The notes beneath the pieces are model-generated. The model had not been told where the DNA came from. It did no database searches and worked only from the letters and a program-made list of their open reading frames with translations. This document shows positions 1 through 6,512 of a DNA stretch of 13,407 bases, piece by piece. Every line of letters begins with the position of its first letter. Within the stretch, counting starts at the first letter, position 1. Both the position numbers and the translations under genes were made by a program. This DNA comes from an uncultured Lachnospiraceae bacterium (lineage in GTDB: Bacteria; Bacillota; Clostridia; Lachnospirales; Lachnospiraceae): assembly GCA_910585825.1 (NCBI GenBank), contig CAJUEY010000056.1, forward strand, positions 1 through 13,407, in the 5' to 3' direction.

Positions 1-1
1 A

Positions 2-112
2 AATGCCATTAAGTTTACCCCGGATGGAGGGAAAATCTTTTTTCAGGTAAAGGAGTTTTCTTTGTCCTTTCATAATTTTTACAAGCATATCAAATCAGTT
101 CCCACGCCTTAA
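2..112 (+). pseudogene. 3' fragment of a histidine kinase (HATPase N-box), broken
   Basis: An open frame enters from the left edge and reads NAIKFTPDGGKIFFQVKE before diverging and stopping at TAA 110-112. NAIKFTPxGGKI is the N-box of the HATPase_c domain, which holds the ATP/Mg-binding Asn of sensor histidine kinases. An intact kinase would continue for roughly 60-80 residues with the G1 (DxGxG), F and G2 boxes. Here only about 18 AT-rich codons without that pattern follow, and neither other plus frame restores a DxGxG motif. The kinase is therefore truncated or disrupted near base 55. The rest of the gene lies outside the window, so its sensor and partner cannot be seen. It converges on the similarly truncated lipoprotein gene. 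Confidence 0.6.
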
Positions 113-244
113 TTGTTTTGTGTTATAATGTGTTATAGGTTTTTCTTTCCCTTAAAGTTTCCCTCATTAGGGTTCATAACAGCAAGAGGGAGAAAATAAC
201 ATAAGGGAAAATCTAAGGGAATGCTCACCTTGCACAAATTTAAT
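113..244. other. AT-rich scar between two truncated genes
   Basis: This stretch separates the broken kinase frame from the point where the lipoprotein stops looking like its family. It is clearly more AT-rich than the lipoprotein coding sequence beside it and holds no convincing gene. It contains a TGTTATA direct repeat (121-127 and 131-137), a TATAAT box without a good -35, and the inverted repeat listed separately. The lipoprotein frame runs on through it to a stop at 167-169, but those codons look accidental. Confidence 0.5.
146..210. repeat. Imperfect inverted repeat around the lipoprotein stop codon
   Basis: Outer arms are TTTCCCTTA (146-154) and TAAGGGAAA (202-210). Inner arms are TCCCTC (160-165) and GAGGGA (186-191), with unequal bulges between. 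The lipoprotein stop (167-169) lies in the loop. No T-run follows on either strand, so this is not a standard intrinsic terminator. It could be a remnant of a small mobile or repeat element. Confidence 0.45.
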
Positions 245-1288
245 GTTTAGAAAATTCCCGAGTTTGACAAGCGCTTCTTCCGCGCCGGGAGCCCGCTCTT
301 TTAATGCCGCAGACACCATTGCACCTGTAACACCCGGGCGAAGCAGACACTTTCCCGCATCCCAGTCTGCATTTCCCAAATCCGGATTCGTAAGCTCATC
401 TTCCTGAATATACCGGAACCCCGCCCATCTTTTTGTCACTTCACAAAGCTTTTTAAATTCCTCTGTCTCATAATAACTGTAAACTTTTGCTCCGTCTTCC
501 AACTCGTCCGCCACGGCAAAATTATTTTCGGAAACAGGTAGAAAAAGCCTGTCTGACAGCTCCGATGCCAATGCCGTCATTAAAAACTCATCCGCCCGGG
601 ACATAATCCGCAGATTTGGATATGCAGCTTTGCAGACTGCCATAACCTCCTCCAATTTGTCCAAATCCGTGATCTCCTGCGGCTGATAACCAATCTTTTT
701 TATCAAATCTGCCCGGATATCAAAATACTGAAGATCTCCGGCATAAGATTTCCCGCCCAGGGGAACTGCATAGATCGTATCTCCCACTGTTACGCATTCC
801 AGCCCATTCCCGCCCCGGGCCCGCAGCAAATTCGGACAGAGCTCTTCCATCTGCTCTTTTTTTATTCCTGCCAGATAATTTCTGGACACCCAGTCGTTTC
901 GGGACAAGACATTCATACAGGCAAAACCTTCTCCTGACGCCATACGCGTCGCAAGGCTCTGTTCCGCTTCCCAGGATACAAATTCCACTGTCAGGTCAAT
1001 ATGTAATTCTTCCAGTATTCTTTCGTGAAATTCATTTTCAAAAAACTCCTGCCTTCTGCCGGGCGCATCTCCATACTTCACCAGTTTCAGAGAAACGATC
1101 TCCTCCGTCTTATCGGACGGCGCAGAAGTATCCTTCAGCGCCTCCTCTGTTTCTTTGAAGGCCTCTCTGCCTCCACAGCCTGCAAGCGTCAATGCTAAAA
1201 GAACAACCAATATTTGTTTTTTCTTATATGCCGCTGCACAAAGACAAGAAACCGCAAGGCATATCATTCCGTATATTCCAGGATACAA
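167..1288 (-). pseudogene. Truncated extracellular solute-binding lipoprotein (ABC sugar/peptide type)
   Basis: The 373-residue product has a lipobox (LTLAGC, Cys38) after a KKK plus hydrophobic stretch, then a substrate-binding fold. The segment around residues 66-110 (hydrophobic strand, 'SWEAEQSLATRMASGEGF') resembles the large oligosaccharide-binding lipoproteins that often carry a C-terminal DUF3502 domain. Those are about 500 residues long. Homology-like sequence ends near residue 348 (EEALVKLGNFLN), where relatives have 'PEAAMKLLN-LY'. The last 25 residues are AT-rich and unrelated, so about 150 C-terminal residues appear lost. The start is also odd: TTG at 1288, 10 nt after GAGGAG, which places a second hydrophobic run (residues 8-20) before the real signal peptide. 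The gene begins 26 nt after sigH and would be co-transcribed with it. The family call is good; a functional product is doubtful. Confidence 0.6.
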
Positions 1289-1314
1289 ACCGCATCTTCT
1301 CCTCTTTTTCAGAT

Positions 1315-1932
1315 TTACTGCTCCGATTCTGCCTTCCCCTTCATTCTCTGTATTGCATTGTCAATCGCTTTCGGGGATTTTCCCATTTTCTCTGCAATCT
1401 GCCGGTAATTCAACCCTTCCAGCATATAGTCAAACACCTGCTTTTCCATTTTACTTAAATTCTGGGACAACGTCTCCAGTTTCTGCTGCACGCTTTCCCT
1501 GTCAATCAGCAGATACTCCGGATTTTCATCCTCCTCGCCAGTTAATACATCCGCCAGCGCCCTGCCTTTTTCATCTGAATCATCATATAAGGAAATATAG
1601 GAATTCAGCGGCGCATGCTTCTTCCTTTGGGAAGCTTCTATTGCAGTATACATCTGCCGTTCTACACACATCCTGGCAAAATAGTAAAAAGAGCTGTCTT
1701 TATCCGGACAAAAATCCCGAATTGCCTTAAACAGGCCAATCATTCCCTCCTGAATCAGATCATCCGTATCTCCGCCGATTAAATACAATGCATTGGCACG
1801 TCTCCGCACCAGCGGCTTATATTTAGACAGAATATAATCCTGGATTTCATCTTCCCTGCCGTATGGCGCCATCTCTTTCTCCCGAAGTTTTGCAATTAAC
1901 TCCTCATCCGAACAGCCTGTATAATCCGCCAT
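1315..1932 (-). CDS. sigH: RNA polymerase sporulation sigma factor SigH (Spo0H)
   Basis: This 205-residue sigma-70 family protein directs early stationary-phase and sporulation transcription. Region 2 spans about residues 36-105 (DDLIQEGMIGLFKAIRDF, then YFARMCVERQ). It is followed by the SigH-typical SQRKKHAPLNSYISLYDD at about 101-118. Region 4 (about 148-200) carries a helix-turn-helix, YRQIAEKMGKSPKAIDNAIQ. ATG 1932 follows GGGAGGATAGGA, a strong ribosome binding site, 14 nt after rlmB. Being last in the cysE-cysS-mrnC-rlmB chain matches the conserved Firmicutes neighbourhood and supports SigH over other small sigma factors. The usual followers rpmG-secE-nusG are absent. No promoter of its own is obvious, so it is probably co-transcribed with the cysteine operon. 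Confidence 0.93.
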   Translation of the reverse strand: MADYTGCSDEELIAKLREKEMAPYGREDEIQDYILSKYKPLVRRRANALYLIGGDTDDLIQEGMIGLFKAIRDFCPDKDSSFYYFARMCVERQMYTAIEASQRKKHAPLNSYISLYDDSDEKGRALADVLTGEEDENPEYLLIDRESVQQKLETLSQNLSKMEKQVFDYMLEGLNYRQIAEKMGKSPKAIDNAIQRMKGKAESEQ

Positions 1933-1946
1933 TCCTATCCTCCCGC

Positions 1947-2687
1947 TTACATTCCTCTCTGACGCACAATCTCATATGCCAAAACACCCGCAGCCACCGA
2001 AGCATTCAATGAATCAATGTCGCCTTTCATCGGTATGGACGCAGCCCAATCACAATTTTCCTTCACCAGCTTGGAAACGCCTTCCCCCTCGCTTCCAATC
2101 ACCAATCCAATCGCTCCTTTTAAATCCAGATCATACATCGCCGTTCCGTTCATGTCTGCACAGACAAACCAGAGACCTTCTTTTTTTAATTGCTTAATGG
2201 TATTGGTCAGATTTGTCACCTTTGCCACGGGAGTATAATTAATGGCTCCCGCAGACGCTTTTGCCACGGTTCCCGTTAATCCCACCGCTCTTCTTTTTGG
2301 AATAATAACGCCATGGGCTCCTGCCAGGTTGGCTGTACGAATAATTGCCCCCAGATTATGGGGATCTTCGATATTGTCCAATAAGAAGACAAACGGCGGC
2401 TCCCCCTTGTCTTCTGCCTTCTGTAAAATTTCCTCCACAGATGCATATGCATATGCTGCCGCTATAGCAATTACACCCTGATGCTTTTTCGTCTCGGAAA
2501 GCTGATCCAATCTCTCTTTTGGAACAAAGCTAAGAATTGTATCCCGTTTTCTTGCTTCCCGTAAAATCGTCTGAACGGGACCGTCTTTACATCCTTCCAA
2601 AACAAACAGCTTATCTATGGTTTTTTCTGAACGAAATGCCTCCAATACAGGATTTCTTCCTTCTATTTTTAACTCTTCATATTCCAT
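1947..2687 (-). CDS. rlmB: 23S rRNA (guanosine-2'-O-) methyltransferase, TrmH/SpoU family
   Basis: A 246-residue SPOUT methyltransferase that transfers a methyl group from S-adenosylmethionine to a ribose 2'-OH of 23S rRNA (G2251 in E. coli). The N-terminal substrate-binding domain begins EGRNPVLEAF (about residues 9-18). The trefoil-knot domain shows motif 1 at about 105-118 (NIEDPHNLGAIIRTA), motif 2 at about 195-204 (LVIGSEGEGV) and motif 3 at about 218-234 (IPMKGDIDSLNASVAAG). All catalytic and SAM-binding motifs are present and the length is normal. The ATG lies 3 nt after the mrnC stop with AAAGGA about 10 nt upstream. RlmB versus a related TrmH-type enzyme is decided mainly by the conserved neighbourhood. 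Confidence 0.9.
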   Translation of the reverse strand: MEYEELKIEGRNPVLEAFRSEKTIDKLFVLEGCKDGPVQTILREARKRDTILSFVPKERLDQLSETKKHQGVIAIAAAYAYASVEEILQKAEDKGEPPFVFLLDNIEDPHNLGAIIRTANLAGAHGVIIPKRRAVGLTGTVAKASAGAINYTPVAKVTNLTNTIKQLKKEGLWFVCADMNGTAMYDLDLKGAIGLVIGSEGEGVSKLVKENCDWAASIPMKGDIDSLNASVAAGVLAYEIVRQRGM

Positions 2688-2690
2688 GTA

Positions 2691-3179
2691 CTATATATCC
2701 TTTCCTATGTTTTGCACATCTTTTCCGCGCATAAAGGGATGCCCTTTGGGCATCTGCTCTATTTCTGCAAGCCCTTTTTTGATCAGAAACATCATCCGCT
2801 CCATTTGATCCGTCAGATACAAATAGCCCATTAATGCCTCAAATCCGGTAGCTTTGCGGTAATCCAACACCGTGGCGTTCTTCGCCATTGTATGGGAATT
2901 GGCATTTCTGCCCCGGCGGTACACGGCCTGCTCTTCTTCTGTTAATTGAGGCAGCAGCTTATGAATCATCTCTGCCTGGGTATGTGCTTTTACAATATGG
3001 CTCGTCCTGTGATGCAGTGTATTTGCTTTGGCATTGCCCCGCCCCACTACCACAGAACGGATAATCAGATCAAAAATGCCGTCTCCGATGAAGGCAAGAG
3101 TCAGAGGCGAATATGTACGGATATCCGCCTCTTTGATCTGAAATTTTTCTCTGATATACGCATTTAAGCCCTTTTCCAT
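2691..3179 (-). CDS. mrnC: Mini-ribonuclease III (23S rRNA maturation)
   Basis: This 162-residue protein is an RNase III catalytic domain without the double-stranded RNA-binding domain, as expected for Mini-III, which trims the 23S rRNA precursor in Bacillus. The catalytic signature appears as SPLTLAFIGDGIFDL (about residues 24-38, acidic Asp33). The second acidic site is in TGFEALMGYLYL (about 111-122, Glu114). The RGRNANSHTMAKNA segment is also family-typical. It overlaps the end of cysS by 16 nt, suggesting translational coupling, and its ATG is preceded by AGAAGG. Length and gene order (cysS-mrnC-rlmB) are those seen in Bacillus and many Clostridia. Confidence 0.9.
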   Translation of the reverse strand: MEKGLNAYIREKFQIKEADIRTYSPLTLAFIGDGIFDLIIRSVVVGRGNAKANTLHHRTSHIVKAHTQAEMIHKLLPQLTEEEQAVYRRGRNANSHTMAKNATVLDYRKATGFEALMGYLYLTDQMERMMFLIKKGLAEIEQMPKGHPFMRGKDVQNIGKDI

Positions 3180-4570
3180 TGTACACCTTCTCTGGTATCT
3201 TTTAATATAATTCCTTTTTCCAAAAGCAGATCCCGAATTTCATCTGCTCTGGCAAAATTTTTCTCTTTTCTGGCTGCCTGACGCTCTGCAATCAAATTTT
3301 CGATTTCCGCATCTAAAATCTCTTCTTCTTTTTCCAAAAGGATTCCAAGTACATCACACAGTGTTTTCAGCCTGTCATACAATGCATTCAGATATCCTTT
3401 GGTATTTTCTGCCGATGCATGGGTATTGATAAATTTCACCAGTTCAAACACTGCGGAGATTCCGTCTGCCGTATTGAAATCATCATCCATGGCAGTTTCA
3501 AATTTATCCTGATATAATTTACTTTCTTCTAATGCCTTTTTCTCTTCTTCCGTCAGTTCTTCCTCTGCTGCCGATTTCTGCAAATGCAGGATATGCTCTG
3601 CGGCAGTTACAATCCGCTCCAGACCGTTCTTCGCTGCTTCCATTAAATCTGCGCTGAAATTCAACGGACTTCTATAGTGGGCGCTTAACATAAAGAACCG
3701 CAGCACCTGAAGATCGTATTTCTCGGAAACTTCTCTGACTGTAAAGAAGTTGCCCAGAGATTTCGACATTTTCTTGTTGTCAATATTCAAAAATGCATTG
3801 TGCATCCAGTATTTGGAAAACTCTACGCCGTTAGCTGCTTCGCTCTGGGCGATCTCATTCTCGTGATGAGGGAAAATCAAATCTTCGCCCCCCGCATGGA
3901 TATCAATTTCGTCTCCCAGATATTTTTTGGACATCACGGAGCATTCAATATGCCAGCCGGGGCGTCCGTCACACCAGGGAGACTCCCAATAAGGCTCTCC
4001 TTCTTTTTTGGGTTTCCAGAGAACAAAATCCAGTGCGTCTTCTTTCAGCTCTCCCGTGACTTTGATATCTCTGTGGCCCGCCTGGAGATCGTCTATATTT
4101 TTATGGGAAAGTTTACCGTAATCTTTGAATTTACGGGTTCTGTAATAAACGGTCCCGTCTGCTGCGGGATATGCATATCCCTTTTCGATCAGCTTCCCAA
4201 TCATCTCAATCATGCCGTCAATTTCCTGAGTAGCCAAAGGATGCGTCGTGGCAGGATTGATATTCATACCGTCCATGTCTATTTTACATTCTTTGATAAA
4301 GCGCTGGGATACTTCTTCTGCTGTAGTTCCCTCTTCGATTGCCTTATTGATAATTTTGTCATCCACATCTGTAAAATTGGATACAAAATTTACATCATAT
4401 CCTTTGTATTCCATGTATCGTCTAACCGTATCAAAAACAATCATCGGTCTTGCATTTCCGATATGGATGTAATTGTATACGGTAGGTCCGCAGACATACA
4501 TTTTGACTTTTCCTTCCTCTACCGGAACAAATTCTTCTTTCCTGCGGGTTAAGGTGTTATAAAGTTTCAT
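3164..4570 (-). CDS. cysS: Cysteinyl-tRNA synthetase
   Basis: A 468-residue class I aminoacyl-tRNA synthetase charging tRNA-Cys with cysteine. The HIGH-type ATP motif is HIGN at residues 36-39 within CGPTVYNYIHIGNARP, and KMSKS is at 267-271. The zinc site that discriminates cysteine is complete: Cys27, Cys210 (GWHIECSVM), His235 and Glu239 (FPHHENE). The C-terminal half contains the DALR-type anticodon-binding region, and the protein ends in the family-typical IILKDTREGVQW. It overlaps cysE by 14 nt at its start and mrnC by 16 nt at its end, so it sits in the middle of a coupled operon. Control by charged tRNA-Cys is expected through the T-box leader upstream of cysE. Confidence 0.97.
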   Translation of the reverse strand: MKLYNTLTRRKEEFVPVEEGKVKMYVCGPTVYNYIHIGNARPMIVFDTVRRYMEYKGYDVNFVSNFTDVDDKIINKAIEEGTTAEEVSQRFIKECKIDMDGMNINPATTHPLATQEIDGMIEMIGKLIEKGYAYPAADGTVYYRTRKFKDYGKLSHKNIDDLQAGHRDIKVTGELKEDALDFVLWKPKKEGEPYWESPWCDGRPGWHIECSVMSKKYLGDEIDIHAGGEDLIFPHHENEIAQSEAANGVEFSKYWMHNAFLNIDNKKMSKSLGNFFTVREVSEKYDLQVLRFFMLSAHYRSPLNFSADLMEAAKNGLERIVTAAEHILHLQKSAAEEELTEEEKKALEESKLYQDKFETAMDDDFNTADGISAVFELVKFINTHASAENTKGYLNALYDRLKTLCDVLGILLEKEEEILDAEIENLIAERQAARKEKNFARADEIRDLLLEKGIILKDTREGVQWKRA

Positions 4571-5252
4571 CTTCTCTGATATCCTTTCTGTCTTTTTGCA
4601 ATTCCTTTATCTGTGTTTCCAAATCAATGATTTTGTTGCACAGGGCCGAATTTTCACGCTGGAGCATAACAATATCTTCTTTGACCGGGTCCGGCAGATG
4701 AATCTGGTCCATATCGCTGCGCGGCACTTTCTGGTTATCTCTTTTGACGATTCTTCCGGGCACGCCTACAACGGTACAGTTCGCCGGAACCTCTTCCAAT
4801 ACGACGCTGCCCGCTCCGATTTTGGAGTTTTCCCCTATGGTAAAAGAGCCGAGAATTTTCGCGCCAGCGCTTACCATTACATTGTCGCACAACGTCGGAT
4901 GTCTCTTTCCGCTCTCCTTTCCGGTTCCTCCCAATGTCACACCCTGATACAATGTGACATTGTCTCCGATGATCGTCGTCTCTCCAATAATCACACCGCT
5001 GCCGTGATCAATGAAAAAACCTTTTCCGATTTCTGCTCCCGGATGTATCTCAATACCGGTCTTCCTTGCCGCCCTCTGGGAAATATATCTTGCCCTGAAA
5101 AAATGCCCCTTTTGATAGAGCCTGTGCGCTCTCCGATAGCTTAACATAACCCGGAACGTAGGATATAAAATCACTTCAATCGGCGACTTAATCGCCGGAT
5201 CTCTCTCCTGTATCACCTGAAATTCTTCTTTGATATACCGGATAAGTCCCAT
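4557..5252 (-). CDS. cysE: Serine O-acetyltransferase
   Basis: CysE makes O-acetylserine from serine and acetyl-CoA, the first step of cysteine synthesis. The 231-residue product has an N-terminal helical region, then a left-handed beta-helix of hexapeptide repeats (about residues 66-165). The catalytic His is in FIDHGSG (His83). GVTLGGTGKESGKRHP (about 105-119) forms the conserved acetyl-CoA loop. Residues about 190-225 (MLQRENSALCNKIIDLETQIKEL) look like a coiled coil and make the C-terminus longer than minimal SATs. I chose ATG 5252 because AAGGAG lies 5 nt upstream; the in-frame ATG at 5270 has no such site. It is the first gene after the cysteine T-box. Confidence 0.95.
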   Translation of the reverse strand: MGLIRYIKEEFQVIQERDPAIKSPIEVILYPTFRVMLSYRRAHRLYQKGHFFRARYISQRAARKTGIEIHPGAEIGKGFFIDHGSGVIIGETTIIGDNVTLYQGVTLGGTGKESGKRHPTLCDNVMVSAGAKILGSFTIGENSKIGAGSVVLEEVPANCTVVGVPGRIVKRDNQKVPRSDMDQIHLPDPVKEDIVMLQRENSALCNKIIDLETQIKELQKDRKDIREDETL

Positions 5253-5344
5253 TTCTCTCCTTCCCTTCATTGCATTCGCTGCTGTTCACAGTCGTCGAGC
5301 CGCCCATTTCTGTACCATGAATCGTAACTTTTATTCTGTTTCAA

Positions 5345-5375
5345 AAGAAAAAACCCCGTCTCAAATCAAGAGACG
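5345..5375 (-). terminator. T-box intrinsic terminator
   Basis: On the minus strand, CGTCTC (5375-5370), loop TTGATTT, and GAGACG (5362-5357) form a hairpin followed by GGG and a T-rich run. The 5' arm overlaps the sequence just after the T-box motif, so it competes with the antiterminator in the usual way. Confidence 0.9.
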
Positions 5376-5584
5376 AAGTTATCCGCGGTTCCACTCTTAT
5401 AAAAGCAATTGCTTTCACTCAACATGTGTAACGTACATGACTCGTACCCGGCTACTGCCTTCACCGGATCAGCTCCCGGACGCACTTTGGAAACCTTGTG
5501 TAAAACTGCTTGCAGCCGATGGCAGTCTCTCTCTGAACAACAGCGGATTTCCTACTCTTTCCATTCCACGCTTTTTTCTGTTCT
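5345..5584 (-). promoter_or_regulatory. T-box riboswitch, cysteine specific
   Basis: The leader carries the T-box sequence AGTGGAACCGCGG (complement of about 5383-5395), which pairs with the acceptor end of uncharged tRNA. Stem I features are visible: AGAGTAGG (5551-5558) and the GA-rich CAGAGAGAGAC bulge region (5525-5535). A TGC triplet at 5484-5482, in the context AAAG-TGC-GTCC before GGGAGC, is the likely specifier and matches a Cys codon. A small stem, AAAGC-AATT-GCTTT, at about 5402-5415 may be stem III. When tRNA-Cys is uncharged the antiterminator should form and allow cysE-cysS-mrnC-rlmB-sigH to be read. The specifier placement is by eye, but codon, gene context and motif agree. Confidence 0.93.
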
Positions 5585-5590
5585 TTTTTT

Positions 5591-5619
5591 AGTTTATGCA
5601 AGGAAAGGGATTTTGTCAA
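5591..5619 (-). promoter_or_regulatory. Sigma-A promoter of the cysE T-box operon
   Basis: TTGACA (5619-5614) is followed by a 17-nt spacer and TAAACT (5596-5591). The -35 is a perfect consensus; the -10 matches 4 of 6. The TGA of the -35 is also the stop codon of ispF (5618-5616), so the two features share bases. The expected start near 5584 gives a T-box leader of normal length. Confidence 0.75.
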
Positions 5620-6164
5620 CTGTTTCTTTTGCATCCGCTGCAGGATTCGCAGGGAGTTTTTTCACTATCCGATACAAGTATGCTGTTTTCAAAAAACCGC
5701 CCCAGAGAACAGATCGCCTGAGAGGAAATCCCTTCTTCATTTCCGGTAAAGCCAAGGCCCTCTTCTGTCGTGGCTTTTATGTTGACCTGATTCTTTTCAA
5801 GCTTTAAAACATCTGCTATGTTCTGTTCCATTTCATCTATATAAGGCCGCAGTTTCGGTTTCTGCGCAATCACGACGGCGTCAATATTCTCAATGAAATA
5901 TCCTTCCTGTTCCATCAATCTTCCCACATGGGCCAGAAGCTTCATGCTGGAAATCCCTTTATACTTTTCATCTGTATCCGGGAAATGTCTGCCGATATCT
6001 CCCAATGCCGCCGCGCCCAATAAAGCATCCATAATAGCATGAACCAGTACATCTGCATCGGAATGGCCAAGAAGTCCCATTGTATGAGGGATTTCTACTC
6101 CGCCGAGAATCAGCTTTCTTCCTTCTGTTAATTTGTGAACATCATATCCCAATCCTGTCCGCAT
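5616..6164 (-). CDS. ispF: 2-C-methyl-D-erythritol 2,4-cyclodiphosphate synthase
   Basis: IspF cyclises CDP-methylerythritol 2-phosphate in the MEP isoprenoid pathway. Metal ligands are present: Asp8 and His10 in GLGYDVHKL, and His42 in GHSDADVLVHAIMDALLGA. So are the GDIGRHFPDTD segment (55-65) and the TTEEGLGFTGNEEGISSQA segment near 132-150. The family is normally about 155-160 residues; this one has 182. The extra C-terminal tail ends in CESCSGC, a CxxCxxC motif (Cys172, 175, 178), which is unusual. ATG 6164 is preceded by AGGAGG. The usual partner ispD is not in the window, but ispE lies about 6 kb upstream in the same orientation. Confidence 0.95.
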   Translation of the reverse strand: MRTGLGYDVHKLTEGRKLILGGVEIPHTMGLLGHSDADVLVHAIMDALLGAAALGDIGRHFPDTDEKYKGISSMKLLAHVGRLMEQEGYFIENIDAVVIAQKPKLRPYIDEMEQNIADVLKLEKNQVNIKATTEEGLGFTGNEEGISSQAICSLGRFFENSILVSDSEKTPCESCSGCKRNS

Positions 6165-6210
6165 AGCATCCTCCTGTCAAAATCATATATTTAGCGGTTG
6201 ATCGTATATG

Positions 6211-6354
6211 TTAATTATGATTCCTGTATTTAGGAAAATCGTATGTAACATACGGCACATCTACAAGTTTTGCAGTAATTCCCAGAATAACGCCAATGAC
6301 GAATGGCAAAACAAGCGACTGTCCCTTTGCATTATTTGACATTCTATCGTTCAT
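6211..6354 (-). CDS. Small single-pass membrane protein, function unknown
   Basis: A 47-codon gene too short for a usual ORF cutoff. It starts MNDRMSNNAKGQ and ends YRNHN. ATG 6354 is preceded by AACAGGAG about 6 nt upstream. One hydrophobic helix spans about residues 13-31 (SLVLPFVIGVILGITAKLV), flanked by a polar N-terminus and a short aromatic/basic C-terminus. It lies 46 nt upstream of ispF and 158 nt after spoIIR, both on the same strand, so it could be co-transcribed with ispF. The helix with an LGITAKLVD ending recalls small Lachnospiraceae membrane proteins, but I do not recognise a family. It may also be the shortened remnant of a longer membrane protein. Confidence 0.55.
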   Translation of the reverse strand: MNDRMSNNAKGQSLVLPFVIGVILGITAKLVDVPYVTYDFPKYRNHN

Positions 6355-6512
6355 AAAAATCTCCTGTTACTGCAGCAAATTTCGGATACGAAAACGGCTA
6401 AATGTGTGATTCTAAATGGTTTATACTATTATTTTACCACAAGAACCGGTACAATCCTATTAAATTCTGCTTAAACTTCCCTTATTTTTCCACAAAGCCC
6501 GACCGCTTATCT

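Noticed and set aside
1..88. Minus-strand ORF open to the left edge, starting MLVKIMKGQR
   Set aside because: It has no ribosome binding site, and the opposite strand carries the recognisable kinase N-box in the same bases, so this is a shadow.
113..137. TATAAT box with TGTTATA repeats as a plus-strand promoter
   Set aside because: No acceptable -35 lies 16-18 nt upstream and no plus-strand gene follows.
3800..4552. Long plus-strand ORF of 250 codons
   Set aside because: It lies entirely over cysS, whose motifs are complete on the other strand, and has no recognisable protein features. The long plus-strand ORFs over ispE, gerAA and sigH were rejected for the same reason.
5253..5270. Upstream ATG for cysE adding six residues
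   Set aside because: No ribosome binding site precedes it, and the AAGGAG that serves ATG 5252 lies inside the extension.
6397..6426. Sigma-E-like promoter (GTATA, 17 nt, CATTTAGC) before the small membrane protein gene
   Set aside because: The -10 matches only six of eight positions and such matches are frequent in AT-rich DNA. It is not strong enough to list.
6480..6512. Hairpin after spoIIR (AAGC...GCTT) as a terminator
   Set aside because: The stem is only four base pairs and the bases after it are not a T-run.
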